This document shows, piece after piece, positions 9,242 to 17,581 of a stretch of DNA of 64,000 nt. The stretch is from Dictyobacter aurantiacus (lineage in GTDB: Bacteria > Chloroflexota > Ktedonobacteria > Ktedonobacterales > Ktedonobacteraceae), in contig NZ_BIFQ01000002.1 in NCBI RefSeq assembly GCF_003967515.1, positions 496,001 to 560,000 on the forward strand. Direction: 5' to 3'. The position numbers were made by a program, and so were the translations under genes. Each line of letters starts with the position of its first letter. The first letter of the stretch is position 1. The notes below the pieces were generated by a model. The model saw only the letters and a program-made list of their open reading frames with translations, had not been told where the DNA came from and did not search any database.

Positions 9242-9814
9242 ATGAGGAACGTTATTGCATTTATGCATGTCTCGCTCGATGGCTTTATCGCTGGACCCAA
9301 TGGAGAATTAGAGTGGGCGATCGTGGACGAGGAAGTGAACCCCTATATTGATGAGCAGATCAGGAAAGCGGACACGGCGCTCTATGGACGCACCACCTAT
9401 CATATGATGTACAACTACTGGCCAACGGTGCTGACCGATCCCGCTGCAGATCCACGCGACCTCGCGCATGCACGCTGGGTCGACAACGTCTCAAAAATTG
9501 TATTCTCAACGACGCTCACCCAGGCCGACTGGAAAAATACACGCGTCGTGAAGGATCACATTCCCGAGGAGATCGCCGAGCTTAAACGCCAGCCTGGTGG
9601 CGACATCATGATCTTCGGCAGCCCCGGCCTGACGCACTCATTCATGCAGATGGATCTGATCGATGACTATAAACTCTTTCTCAATCCGATCCTCATCGGC
9701 GGCGGCATCCCACTCTTCCAGGACCTGGCGGCCTGGACGAAGCTGAAGCTGGCCGAGACAAAGACGTTCCAGAATGGCGTGGTGGGGCTGCACTACCAGA
9801 CGATCAGACAATAA
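9242..9814 (+). CDS. RibD C-terminal/dihydrofolate reductase family protein
   Basis: A 190-residue protein of the RibD C-terminal domain (DHFR-like) superfamily, expected to use NADPH. Signature segments are FMHVSLDGFIAGPNGE at the N-terminus, ALYGRTTYHMM (residues ~50-60), GGDIMIFGSPGLTHSFM (~120-135) and LFLNPILIGGGIPLF (~145-160). ATG 9242 follows AAAAGGAG. It lacks a deaminase domain, so it is unlikely to be the riboflavin enzyme itself. The substrate is unknown, and it probably forms a unit with the AraC regulator upstream. Confidence 0.85.
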   Translation: MRNVIAFMHVSLDGFIAGPNGELEWAIVDEEVNPYIDEQIRKADTALYGRTTYHMMYNYWPTVLTDPAADPRDLAHARWVDNVSKIVFSTTLTQADWKNTRVVKDHIPEEIAELKRQPGGDIMIFGSPGLTHSFMQMDLIDDYKLFLNPILIGGGIPLFQDLAAWTKLKLAETKTFQNGVVGLHYQTIRQ

Positions 9815-9937
9815 TCCGGGACTGTGCAAGCTTTTGCTGCTGAAGGCATTTAGAAGATGTGATGTGCCAAAGGTTTTATACGAATGCCAACACGATTGAT
9901 ATGATGGAATATACGTTTCAATTCCAAGGAGAAGCTT

Positions 9938-10642
9938 ATGAGCCAGAATACCATGAAGCGTCTTTATCTGATGCAGGTTGGGTCCATGCCGCACTACCAG
10001 ATTCCGATTGTGTGCTATCTGGTGCAAACGGGTGACGGCAAGAATATCCTGATTGACAGTGGTCTACCAGAGAGTATGCCTGAAGGAGAAGCGGAGTTCG
10101 AGAATGGGCGAGACGTGATTGAGCAATTGGCGAGCATTGGCTTAAAACCGGATGACATTGATACCGTCATTTCGACGCATTATGATATCGACCATGCCGG
10201 CAGACACGCGGCATTTACGAAGGCGCACTATGTTGTTCAGCGTGTGCATCATTTGGATGCGGCGAGCAACCCACGCTTTGCTGCCAATCGACCCCAATGG
10301 GATCAGCCAATGGAGCGCATTCAGCTGGTGGACGGGGACACGGAACTGCTGCCAGGGCTGGAGCTGATTGAGACGAGCGGGCATGTGCCGGGACATCAAT
10401 CGGTGCTGGTACGGCAGCCAAAAACGGGGGCGATTTTATTGCCGATTGACGCTGTACCCTTCGGTGCGGGCTTTACCCGTGACGAGCAGAACGACGCTAG
10501 CAATCCGGACGCCGCAGCGACCCGCGCCAGCACGATAAAACTGCTTGATCTGGTCGAACAGGAGCATATCGGGCTGGTGATCTTCGGTCATGACCAGGAG
10601 CAGTGGAAAGGGCTAAAAACGCTGCCGGAGTATTACGAGTAA
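9938..10642 (+). CDS. Metallo-beta-lactamase-fold lactonase-like hydrolase
   Basis: A 234-residue protein of the N-acyl homoserine lactonase-like branch of the metallo-beta-lactamase fold. The metal motif reads STHYDIDHAGR near residue 75, so it is HxDxDH, not the classical HxHxDH; the second His is replaced by Asp. Further ligands are expected in SGHVPGHQS (~145), PIDAVPF (~170) and FGHD (~215). AAGGAG precedes the ATG at 9938. The changed ligand set makes quorum-lactonase activity uncertain; a related lactone or ester hydrolase is equally possible. Confidence 0.8.
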   Translation: MSQNTMKRLYLMQVGSMPHYQIPIVCYLVQTGDGKNILIDSGLPESMPEGEAEFENGRDVIEQLASIGLKPDDIDTVISTHYDIDHAGRHAAFTKAHYVVQRVHHLDAASNPRFAANRPQWDQPMERIQLVDGDTELLPGLELIETSGHVPGHQSVLVRQPKTGAILLPIDAVPFGAGFTRDEQNDASNPDAAATRASTIKLLDLVEQEHIGLVIFGHDQEQWKGLKTLPEYYE

Positions 10643-10670
10643 GGATGCAAACCCCCTTTTCCCCGTTCGA

Positions 10671-10885
10671 AATACCGATCAAGAAAGGGATCCGGAATGC
10701 CCCCGAAAACCAGAACGCCCATGTAGAGTCGACCCTCGAGGTCGACCGGGCTGCCAGCGCCAGCGACGGCAGCCCCTGTACCCCCACGACACGGCAGCCC
10801 CTGACTTCCACGCCGGCCCACGTCGTCCCCATCCGCAACGTTGCGCAGGCGCACCCAAAGACGAACGTTCCTTGCCGGGTACCAC
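10671..10885 (-). repeat. Family C dispersed repeat, copy 1
   Basis: Contains GTCGACC palindromes, the hairpin GGGCTGCC-loop-GGCAGCCC and a trailing CGCACCCAAAG block with a TACCACGTGGGG motif. The same modules recur at 14588, 25131/26880 (split by an IS), 43575 and 48345. It fills the 322-bp gap before the MarR gene. Confidence 0.8.
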
Positions 10886-10949
10886 GTGGGGCGAGATGTT
10901 ATCCCCGAAAAGGTGGCTGACTTATACATAACAAATTTATATAAATATG

Positions 10950-10965
10950 TGATATAATCAGGCCA
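10950..10965 (+). promoter_or_regulatory. Extended -10 promoter giving a leaderless marR transcript
   Basis: TGATATAAT at 10950-10958 is a perfect extended -10 (TGn-TATAAT). The A of the marR ATG is only 7 nt beyond the -10, where transcription would start, and there is no ribosome-binding sequence before the ATG. The mRNA is therefore predicted to begin at or within 1-2 nt of the start codon. Confidence 0.65.
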
Positions 10966-11480
10966 TGACAGATAATTATACTGATCCTGATTTGAATGTC
11001 GGTGACCTGACAACCATCATCGAAGAATTTACGACCATCTTTATTCGCCTGCCCTCGGTTGAGAAGCTGAGCTTCACCACGCTATCGGTGCTGCATACAC
11101 TCTCGCGCAAGGGTCCTATGCGGCTGACCGCGCTGACGGCAACGGAGCAGATGTCGCAGCCGGCGATCACGCAGATCGTGAGACGACTCGAACAGGACGG
11201 CCTGGTTGAACGACGAGCCGATCCCGGTGATGCGCGCGCGGTGCTGATACAACTTACTCCACGGGGAGCGCAGATCATCGATGTACGCCGCGATGCGCGT
11301 GTGAGGCAGCTCAACAGCTTGCTCGATCGCCTATCCAAGGAAGAACGTAAGGCCATCGCGGCCGCTGTGCCAGCGCTGGCCCATGCCATCGAACTGGGAA
11401 GGAAGGCGGAGCTCCCATTGCATCCGCGCCCATCCAGCACCGTCGAGCAGTACACGGAACGCCCACAGGAAAAGGAGTAA
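10965..11480 (+). CDS. MarR family transcriptional regulator
   Basis: A 171-residue winged-helix repressor. The recognition region is LTATEQMSQPAITQIVRRLE (~60-80), followed by the wing DGLVERRADPGDARAVLIQLT with its conserved DxRA-type turn, then a long dimerisation helix. It is the first gene of a two-gene unit: the epoxide hydrolase begins 3 nt after its stop. It is probably an autorepressor responding to an aromatic or epoxide-like ligand. The leaderless promoter directly upstream fits autoregulation. Confidence 0.9.
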   Translation: MTDNYTDPDLNVGDLTTIIEEFTTIFIRLPSVEKLSFTTLSVLHTLSRKGPMRLTALTATEQMSQPAITQIVRRLEQDGLVERRADPGDARAVLIQLTPRGAQIIDVRRDARVRQLNSLLDRLSKEERKAIAAAVPALAHAIELGRKAELPLHPRPSSTVEQYTERPQEKE

Positions 11481-11483
11481 TTT

Positions 11484-12737
11484 ATGTACGGAAGCCAGGA
11501 CAGGGCCTCGCGGACGGGTCCCGCGTCTCCCTTTCAACCCATATCAATCCACGTTTCGGATGAGCAGCTTTCGGACCTGCGCGCGCGCTTGCGGCACACC
11601 CGCTGGCCGCTAGGCGTGGGCAATGACGACTGGTATTACGGTGTCAATCGGGCATACCTTGAGGAGCTGGTTGACTACTGGCTCAATGTCTACGACTGGC
11701 GCGCGGCGGAGGCGGCCATCAACCGCTACGAGCATTACCGGGTGTACGTCGATGGTGTTCCTGTGCATTTCATGCGCAAAGCTGGCGTCGGACCAAACCC
11801 GGTTCCGCTAATCCTGTCGCATGGCTGGCCCTGGACCTTCTGGCACTGGTCAAAGGTCATCGATCCCCTCGCGGACCCTGCCGCATTCGGTGGAGATCCC
11901 ACAGACGCGTTCGACGTCATCGTCCCCTCGCTGCCCGGCTTCGGCTTCTCCACCCCCCTGCCCGACCACCCGGACATGAACTTCTGGAAGGTGGCCGATC
12001 TCTGGCATACCCTCATGACGAGCACCCTTGGTTACGGAAAGTACGCCGCCGCCGGCTGCGATATCGGGGCCCTGGTCAGCGGTCAGCTAGGACACAAATA
12101 CGCCGGCGAGCTGTACGCGATCCATATCGGCTCCGCCCAGAAGCTAACCATGTTCAACGGGGATCGCGGATGGGACCTCAGCGGCGGCCAGCCCATTCCA
12201 GAGGATGTCCCCAAGCACATTCAAGCCAGGATCATAGAGCTCGATCGGCGTTTCGCGTCCCACCTGGCCGTGCATGTGCTCGATCCGAGTACCCTGGCCT
12301 ACGGACTCAGCGACTCCCCGGTGGGGATGCTCGCCTGGATGCTGGAGCGCTGGGTAAAATGGAGCGATAACGATGGCAATATTGAGAACGTCTTCTCGAA
12401 AGACGATCTCCTCACGCACGCCATGATCTACTGGGTCAATAACGCCAGCGAAACCTCTATACGCATGTACGCGAATGCCAACCGCTATCCGTGGACACCT
12501 TCCCACGAGCGCTGGCCGGTCATTGAAGCACCCACCGGCATCACCCTGATGGGCTATGAAAACCCGCCCGGCGTCTCCACCGAGAATCGTGTCCAGCAGT
12601 TCCTGAGCAGCGACCGGGGCGCCTGGTACAACCACGTGAACGTGACCGTCCACGAACGCGGCGGCCACTTCATCCCCTGGGAGATCCCGCAGGGCTGGAT
12701 CGGCGATCTGCGTCGCACCTTCCGTCAGTATCGCTAA
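11484..12737 (+). CDS. Epoxide hydrolase (EHN type)
   Basis: A 417-residue alpha/beta hydrolase with the N-terminal epoxide hydrolase domain (residues ~10-115: LRARLRHTRWP, WLNVYDWR). The oxyanion motif is LSHGWPWTFWHW, the nucleophilic Asp lies in AGCDIGALVS and the catalytic His in ERGGHFIPWE near the C-terminus. AAGGAG precedes the ATG, 3 nt after the marR stop codon, so the genes are cotranscribed. The expected reaction is hydrolysis of an epoxide to a vicinal diol via a covalent ester intermediate. A short Pro/Ser-rich N-terminal extension has no obvious targeting role. Confidence 0.9.
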   Translation: MYGSQDRASRTGPASPFQPISIHVSDEQLSDLRARLRHTRWPLGVGNDDWYYGVNRAYLEELVDYWLNVYDWRAAEAAINRYEHYRVYVDGVPVHFMRKAGVGPNPVPLILSHGWPWTFWHWSKVIDPLADPAAFGGDPTDAFDVIVPSLPGFGFSTPLPDHPDMNFWKVADLWHTLMTSTLGYGKYAAAGCDIGALVSGQLGHKYAGELYAIHIGSAQKLTMFNGDRGWDLSGGQPIPEDVPKHIQARIIELDRRFASHLAVHVLDPSTLAYGLSDSPVGMLAWMLERWVKWSDNDGNIENVFSKDDLLTHAMIYWVNNASETSIRMYANANRYPWTPSHERWPVIEAPTGITLMGYENPPGVSTENRVQQFLSSDRGAWYNHVNVTVHERGGHFIPWEIPQGWIGDLRRTFRQYR

Positions 12738-12772
12738 CCCTGCGAGAGCAGATAGGAAGGCATACAAGCAGA

Positions 12773-13723
12773 TCAGGCTCTGGCCCACGCCTCGGCGACA
12801 TCAAGCATCTGCCGGCCTTTCTGCTCCTGTCCCACCTGTGTGAGGAAGAGCCCGGTGGACATAGATTGAATAAAGCCCCATTGCCAGATAGGCTGCGCCT
12901 CTACACCAGTGAGCTGACTGAGATAGTCGCACCTTTCACGGCCCAGCCTCACCGGGTCGGGGATCAGTTCATCGGTCCACTCTCTCATCAGAACTCCAAG
13001 GTCGTACGCCTTTTCGGTAATCAGCCCATCAGGATCAATAAACTTGAACGCGGATGGAGATTGAGGACTCGGGGTGAGAGTCTGGAGCGTGTTGCAATTG
13101 TGGGCGTCGCCGTGCACCATCACGGCGGTGCCGGGATCGAAGGCGCTGGCACGGCTCTGTGCATATGCAAGCGCCCGGTCAACCGCCCGCTGAGAGCAGG
13201 GCCGACCCAGCTCTTCCCACAGATCAAGGATAAATTTCGAGAACCACGGACCCGAGCTGGCTCCAGAGAACAGTGGTGAGCCAGGCGCAACCGGCCTCCA
13301 GGATTCCTTGAGGATCGCGCAGATGATCTCGATCTGAACGCTGGTAGAATAACCTACATCTTTCAACGGCATACCCAGTGCTTCCAGCAAGAGCGCTCGA
13401 CGAGCGAGATCCGAACGCAACAGCCGCGCGTATCCATGGCCGTCCGCGATGGTCAGCGCGGTGATCTGACGGACGGGCCCCATGTTCCCATCGCGTTCAG
13501 GGATGGGCACTTTCAAGACGACCGGTACGCCCTCGCTGGTTCTGGCCCGGGCCACATACGCCTCGGAACCACCTTCCAGGGTAGCGTCCACCGTTATCTG
13601 CCACGCCTGCTCAAGTTCCCCAACCAGTTCAGGCAACCCGGCCAGCCACTTCACGCCCTCCGCGCCCAGCACCGCAACCTTCTTGCGCACAGGATCGGGA
13701 ACAAAAATATTTCGCTGCCTCAT
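12773..13723 (-). CDS. Aminoglycoside 6-phosphotransferase family kinase (APH(6)-like)
   Basis: A 316-residue antibiotic kinase-like protein. The catalytic loop is VMVHGDAHNCNTL (~205-217), the metal-binding segment is FIDPDGLITEKAYDLG (~240-255), and ATP-site features include VVLKVPIPE (~68-76). This combination, with the IDPDG signature, matches the aminoglycoside/hydroxyurea resistance kinase family that includes streptomycin 6-kinases. It may phosphorylate streptomycin-like compounds, but environmental members often have unknown natural substrates. It is a single gene, convergent with the epoxide hydrolase. Confidence 0.85.
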   Translation of the reverse strand: MRQRNIFVPDPVRKKVAVLGAEGVKWLAGLPELVGELEQAWQITVDATLEGGSEAYVARARTSEGVPVVLKVPIPERDGNMGPVRQITALTIADGHGYARLLRSDLARRALLLEALGMPLKDVGYSTSVQIEIICAILKESWRPVAPGSPLFSGASSGPWFSKFILDLWEELGRPCSQRAVDRALAYAQSRASAFDPGTAVMVHGDAHNCNTLQTLTPSPQSPSAFKFIDPDGLITEKAYDLGVLMREWTDELIPDPVRLGRERCDYLSQLTGVEAQPIWQWGFIQSMSTGLFLTQVGQEQKGRQMLDVAEAWARA

Positions 13724-13969
13724 CTTACCTGTCCTCTACTTATAATGATCTAGAAACTCATTGTACGGCAATGCACCCGCGATCACAAGTTTTTTTAGCG
13801 TTTCCGCTTTTGCTTTCTTGTTTTAGAAACAGCAACTATATCTTCTTGCATTTTGCAAGCAATCTCGTGGAAAGATGCGATCGTTCTGTGAGAGCAGCTA
13901 TGCGTGGAAGATGCGCTAAATCTCAACCATGTATAAAGATAAAAGAAATCAGGTAAAAGGAGGGAAGCA

Positions 13970-14527
13970 ATGAGCCGACAAATACTTTTCATTCATGGTG
14001 CTGGTCATAAAGACCAGCCTTCAGGCAGTGGGAAGCTGATTTCCTACCTACAAAAGCGGTTGGGGAACGACTACGAAGTTCGGGCACCAGACATGCCTGA
14101 TCCTTATCATCCCACTTATCAAGCCTGGGGAGACCAGATTGAGCAAGAACTAGGCAAGCTTGATGCTGATGCCTTGCTCGTCGGGCACTCTCTAGGTGGT
14201 TCAATGTTGCTTAAATACCTGGCGCAAGGGACCTACCAGAGACCAATTGCCGGACTGTTTCTGGTGTCTGTGCCCTACTGGGGGAAGCGGGATTGGGAAC
14301 TTGAGTATGCCGTGCCAGATAATTTTGCTTCACGCCTCCCCCCCATTCGGCACCTCTTCCTGTATCATAGTCGTTCTGATGAGGTAGTCCCGTTTTCTTC
14401 TCTCAGGCGCTATCAAGAAAAGCTGCCCCAGGCCACGGTACGTGTGCTCGATGGGAAGGAACATTCCTTCACAGAAGGGTTACCTCTGCTTGCTCAAGAC
14501 ATCAAGCAATCATCATCCAGCGTCTAG
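13970..14527 (+). CDS. RBBP9/YdeN-type small alpha/beta hydrolase
   Basis: A 185-residue compact serine hydrolase. It opens with the FIHGAG strand-turn, has the nucleophile elbow VGHSLGGSM (~70), the acid in SRSDEVVPF (~133) and the His in KEHSF (~165). Its length and DALLVGHSLG motif match the RBBP9/YdeN group of cytoplasmic serine hydrolases. A strong AAAAGGAGGG site lies before the ATG. Lower GC than its neighbours suggests a separate history. The substrate is unknown. Confidence 0.88.
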   Translation: MSRQILFIHGAGHKDQPSGSGKLISYLQKRLGNDYEVRAPDMPDPYHPTYQAWGDQIEQELGKLDADALLVGHSLGGSMLLKYLAQGTYQRPIAGLFLVSVPYWGKRDWELEYAVPDNFASRLPPIRHLFLYHSRSDEVVPFSSLRRYQEKLPQATVRVLDGKEHSFTEGLPLLAQDIKQSSSSV

Positions 14528-14587
14528 CTCAATCAAGCGTAGACGGACCTCGTTTTTGTCTTCAACGATCACACAGGGCATCACGAA

Positions 14588-14818
14588 ACGCCCATCGAGG
14601 CACAAAACGCCCATTGAAATCCGAAACGTCCCTTAAAAAAGGAAATGCCCCTGTAGGGGCGTCCCTTGAGGTCGCCCGGGCTGCCAGCGACAGCGACGGC
14701 AGCCCACGTACCCGGCCGGTTCAGCTTCCCCCCGGCTTCCACGCTCGCCCCACGTCGTACCTCCACACCACCGTACCACACACGAACCCAAAAGCGAACG
14801 TTTCTCGCGCTATACTCC
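14588..14818 (-). repeat. Family C dispersed repeat, copy 2
   Basis: Repeats of an ACGCCCAT-type unit, then TGTAGGGGCG, the GGGCTGCC hairpin and a terminal CGAACCCAAAAGCGAACG block. It lies between the convergent hydrolase and MFS genes and reaches the MFS stop codon at 14810. Confidence 0.8.
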
Positions 14819-16105
14819 CACAGTCTCTCCAGACACCTCCTGGCGCTTGAGCATCATCCCGCCCAGCGTGAGCAGGGCCAGAACACCGGAGAGGAAGTAG
14901 ACGCTGCCCTGGATATTAAGCAAGAGCACGGGACCCAGGCGATCACCCAGCAGGCCGGCCAGGATCATGCCGATAAGTTGCATCAGCGCCATCATGGCCT
15001 GGGTCGCGCCAAAGACACGTCCGCGCAGGCGATCCTCAACCAGTATCTGGTTCAGGGTCTGTCTGCTGGCCTGCATGCCGGCGGCTGGAATACCTACCAG
15101 CACAAAGAGCACGCCAACCAGCACCACACCTCCCTTGACGAACAGTGGCAGGTCAATAATTAGTAGATCGATGAAGCCGAAGATGCAGGTACACACACCG
15201 AGCAGGCGCGCCGGAGCGGCACGTGTGCCAAACTGTCCCATCACCAGGCCACCCAGCAGACTGCCAACGGCCTGGATGCCGAGCAGTACTCCGTAGGCAG
15301 TTGCTCCTCCGTTCAACACCAGCTTCACAAAGATCACCAGCATAATGCCAAAGACCCCCTCCCCCAGGCATTGAGCCGCCAGCATCACGAACAGCACGCG
15401 CAGAGGCGGCCGCCGCCAGATCACTCGTATACCATCCAGCCATTCAGCACCCAGCGTGCGCCAGTCCGGCAACCGCGCGGACACCTTCTCGGCGGCCAGT
15501 CGCTCAGCGGCGATCTCCGCCTGCGCCTGGGACGGCATCTTCATCAACATGAGCATAGCCACGACAAAGAGAAAAGAGACGAGATCGATTCCGATGGTGG
15601 TATACAGACCAAACAGGCCGAAGAGGATACCACCCAGCGCGCCACCGGCCAGGCGTGAGACACTTGTCCCCACGGCGTTGAGCGCGTTAGCCGTGACCAG
15701 TCGCTCCTCACTGACCAGGAGGGGAACCAGCGCGTTTTCCGCCGGCAAGATAAATTGCGAGACGATGGCTTCAAAGAAGAGCACCGGGTAGAGTATCCAG
15801 AACGAGCTCTTGTCGTGCATGAGCAGCAGGGGCAGCAGGCCCAGCGCCATCAGCAGGTTGCCGATCAGCATGGTGCGCCGGCGATCCCAGCGGTCCACAA
15901 AGACGCCTGCCAGCGAGCCTAACAGGATATTGGGCCCAAAGGAGACGAGAAAAAGAATGCTGGTAGCCAGGGCTGAACCGGTAAGCTGATAGACATACAC
16001 CGGCAAGCCAACCTGCAGCAGCCAGTCGCCAATCTGTGAGATCATGCCGCCAAACCAGAGCAAAGCAAAATTGCGCTGGCGTAGAACCGTAAACATCATC
16101 ATCAA
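14810..16105 (-). CDS. MFS exporter (MFS_3/EntS-like), cassette 1
   Basis: A 431-residue major facilitator with 12 predicted helices. The N-terminal RQRNFALLWFGGMISQIGDW and the loop 2-3 motif VDRWDRRRTM are typical of the MFS_3 (EntS/macrolide-efflux-like) drug or siderophore exporters. It lies 100 bp downstream of the zinc-ribbon sigma factor gene at 16206, on the same strand. AGAGG precedes the run of ATG codons at 16105. Together they form cassette 1, paralogous in order to the pair at 17582-20033. The exported compound cannot be read from sequence. Confidence 0.88.
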   Translation of the reverse strand: MMMMFTVLRQRNFALLWFGGMISQIGDWLLQVGLPVYVYQLTGSALATSILFLVSFGPNILLGSLAGVFVDRWDRRRTMLIGNLLMALGLLPLLLMHDKSSFWILYPVLFFEAIVSQFILPAENALVPLLVSEERLVTANALNAVGTSVSRLAGGALGGILFGLFGLYTTIGIDLVSFLFVVAMLMLMKMPSQAQAEIAAERLAAEKVSARLPDWRTLGAEWLDGIRVIWRRPPLRVLFVMLAAQCLGEGVFGIMLVIFVKLVLNGGATAYGVLLGIQAVGSLLGGLVMGQFGTRAAPARLLGVCTCIFGFIDLLIIDLPLFVKGGVVLVGVLFVLVGIPAAGMQASRQTLNQILVEDRLRGRVFGATQAMMALMQLIGMILAGLLGDRLGPVLLLNIQGSVYFLSGVLALLTLGGMMLKRQEVSGETVGV

Positions 16106-16205
16106 ACCTCTTCTTTAAAAAGATTGGGAAAAACAGACACAGAGGAGCCAGGGACCAGTAGCTACAGACCCTTTGTGAAGCGCAAGGAGTGGAAAAAAGC
16201 TTCGG

Positions 16206-17441
16206 CTAGCAGGTTGTTTCGTGGATGCCCAGCACCTTCAGCGTATCGCGCTGGTAGACCACGTCGAGCCGGGCGGAATCACCCGCACTCTGGAAGCCAC
16301 TGAGCAAGGCAGGCTGGCCCGCGTAGTCGATGTCGCGCTCGGGCAGCCAGAACACGCGACCATGCTGACGCCAGAACTGCTGCGCCTCGGGGAGATCGAT
16401 GGTCAGGTGAGGCAACGGGTTGCACTCTTCATATCCACAATGATCGCAGTGCAGAAAGACTCCATGATAACCATCATCGCCATATTGGTAGTTGAAAGCG
16501 TCCGGCATATCCTGGGGGTGCACGATGCGCCCCTCGCAGGGCTGTCCGCACATCAAACAGAGGGTCTTGCCAGCATTAATCGCCGACCAGTAGAACGTAC
16601 TCAAGGCGGCTAGCTGGCGATTGAGGATAGAGCGAGGGCTGCGCAAACCCTCCCAGATCAGGGATTGTGAGTGTCCGGCAATATGCCAGCAACCGGGACA
16701 GGTGAAGCCGGTCGCCCCGCTGGCAGGCTCATAATACTTGATCAACCTGTGCTTATTGCACATGGGACACCAGATGCGCGTCTCCTGTTCACCTCTCTGC
16801 TGTTCGCCCGCTCGTTGCGGATCAATCAGGCCGTAGGTCATGGCCTCGGTCTGCAGTTCCGTCTCCATCACGCGCCGCAGAGCCAGCTTACCGCGATAGA
16901 GGCGCTGCACCAGCGCGTCCTCGCTCAATCCAAGGCGATCCGCTATTTCGGCGTGCGTGGATTCATGGATGTAGCGCTCGATCAGCACCGCACGCGTCGT
17001 GGGCGGAAGCAGAGCCAGAGCACGATCCAGCAGCTGCGCCAGTTCGCCGCGTTCCAACTCGATCTCCAGATCATAGGTGTCAGAAGAGGGAAGGTCATCC
17101 AGATCCAGCCGGTCCGGCTCGTCCACGGTGGAAAAGGTGTACTGCGTCAGGTGAGCCAGGTCGCGACCATGGCTGCGCCCCCAGCGCAGGCAGACATTGC
17201 GCGCGATCGCCGATAGCCATTTCGCCCGCTGCGTCGCGCTATCAAGATCTTCAGCCGCAAACTTGTGCCGATTGCGCCACGCTTCCAACAGCGTCTCCTG
17301 CGCCAGGTCTTCGGCGGCGCCAGGATTGCCGGTCAGATAGGCGCAGAGCCGTACCAGGCGAGCGCGCTCCTCCGACAGCAGATCCATAAACGAGCTATCG
17401 GATGATTGCGAACTGATGTTAGATTTTCCTTGCGCTAGCAT
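16206..17441 (-). CDS. ECF sigma factor with double zinc-ribbon C-terminal tail, cassette 1
   Basis: A 411-residue protein. Residues ~19-95 are sigma region 2 (AAEDLAQETLLEAWRN, WLSAIARNVC) and ~125-195 region 4 (LLPPTTRAVLIERYI, HAEIADRLGLSEDALVQRLY). The tail is not part of normal ECF factors: CxxC pairs at 225-228 and 248-251 form one probable zinc ribbon, and pairs at 295-298 and 332-335 a second. A last ~45-residue segment contains AGQPALLSGFQS. No anti-sigma gene is adjacent, so the tail may be the sensor. It is cotranscribed with the MFS gene downstream and is a paralogue of the 18840-20033 gene. Confidence 0.88.
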   Translation of the reverse strand: MLAQGKSNISSQSSDSSFMDLLSEERARLVRLCAYLTGNPGAAEDLAQETLLEAWRNRHKFAAEDLDSATQRAKWLSAIARNVCLRWGRSHGRDLAHLTQYTFSTVDEPDRLDLDDLPSSDTYDLEIELERGELAQLLDRALALLPPTTRAVLIERYIHESTHAEIADRLGLSEDALVQRLYRGKLALRRVMETELQTEAMTYGLIDPQRAGEQQRGEQETRIWCPMCNKHRLIKYYEPASGATGFTCPGCWHIAGHSQSLIWEGLRSPRSILNRQLAALSTFYWSAINAGKTLCLMCGQPCEGRIVHPQDMPDAFNYQYGDDGYHGVFLHCDHCGYEECNPLPHLTIDLPEAQQFWRQHGRVFWLPERDIDYAGQPALLSGFQSAGDSARLDVVYQRDTLKVLGIHETTC

Positions 17442-17581
17442 GATGTACCTTCTTTACTCCTCAACAATATAGCATTTTTTCGCAGCGTGCGTCTGCTACA
17501 GATGCTTATCGCATGCCAGCGCGAAAACCTGACACGTTTTTTTGGATCTTTTGCCATCTGAACAAAAATCACGATCTATGC

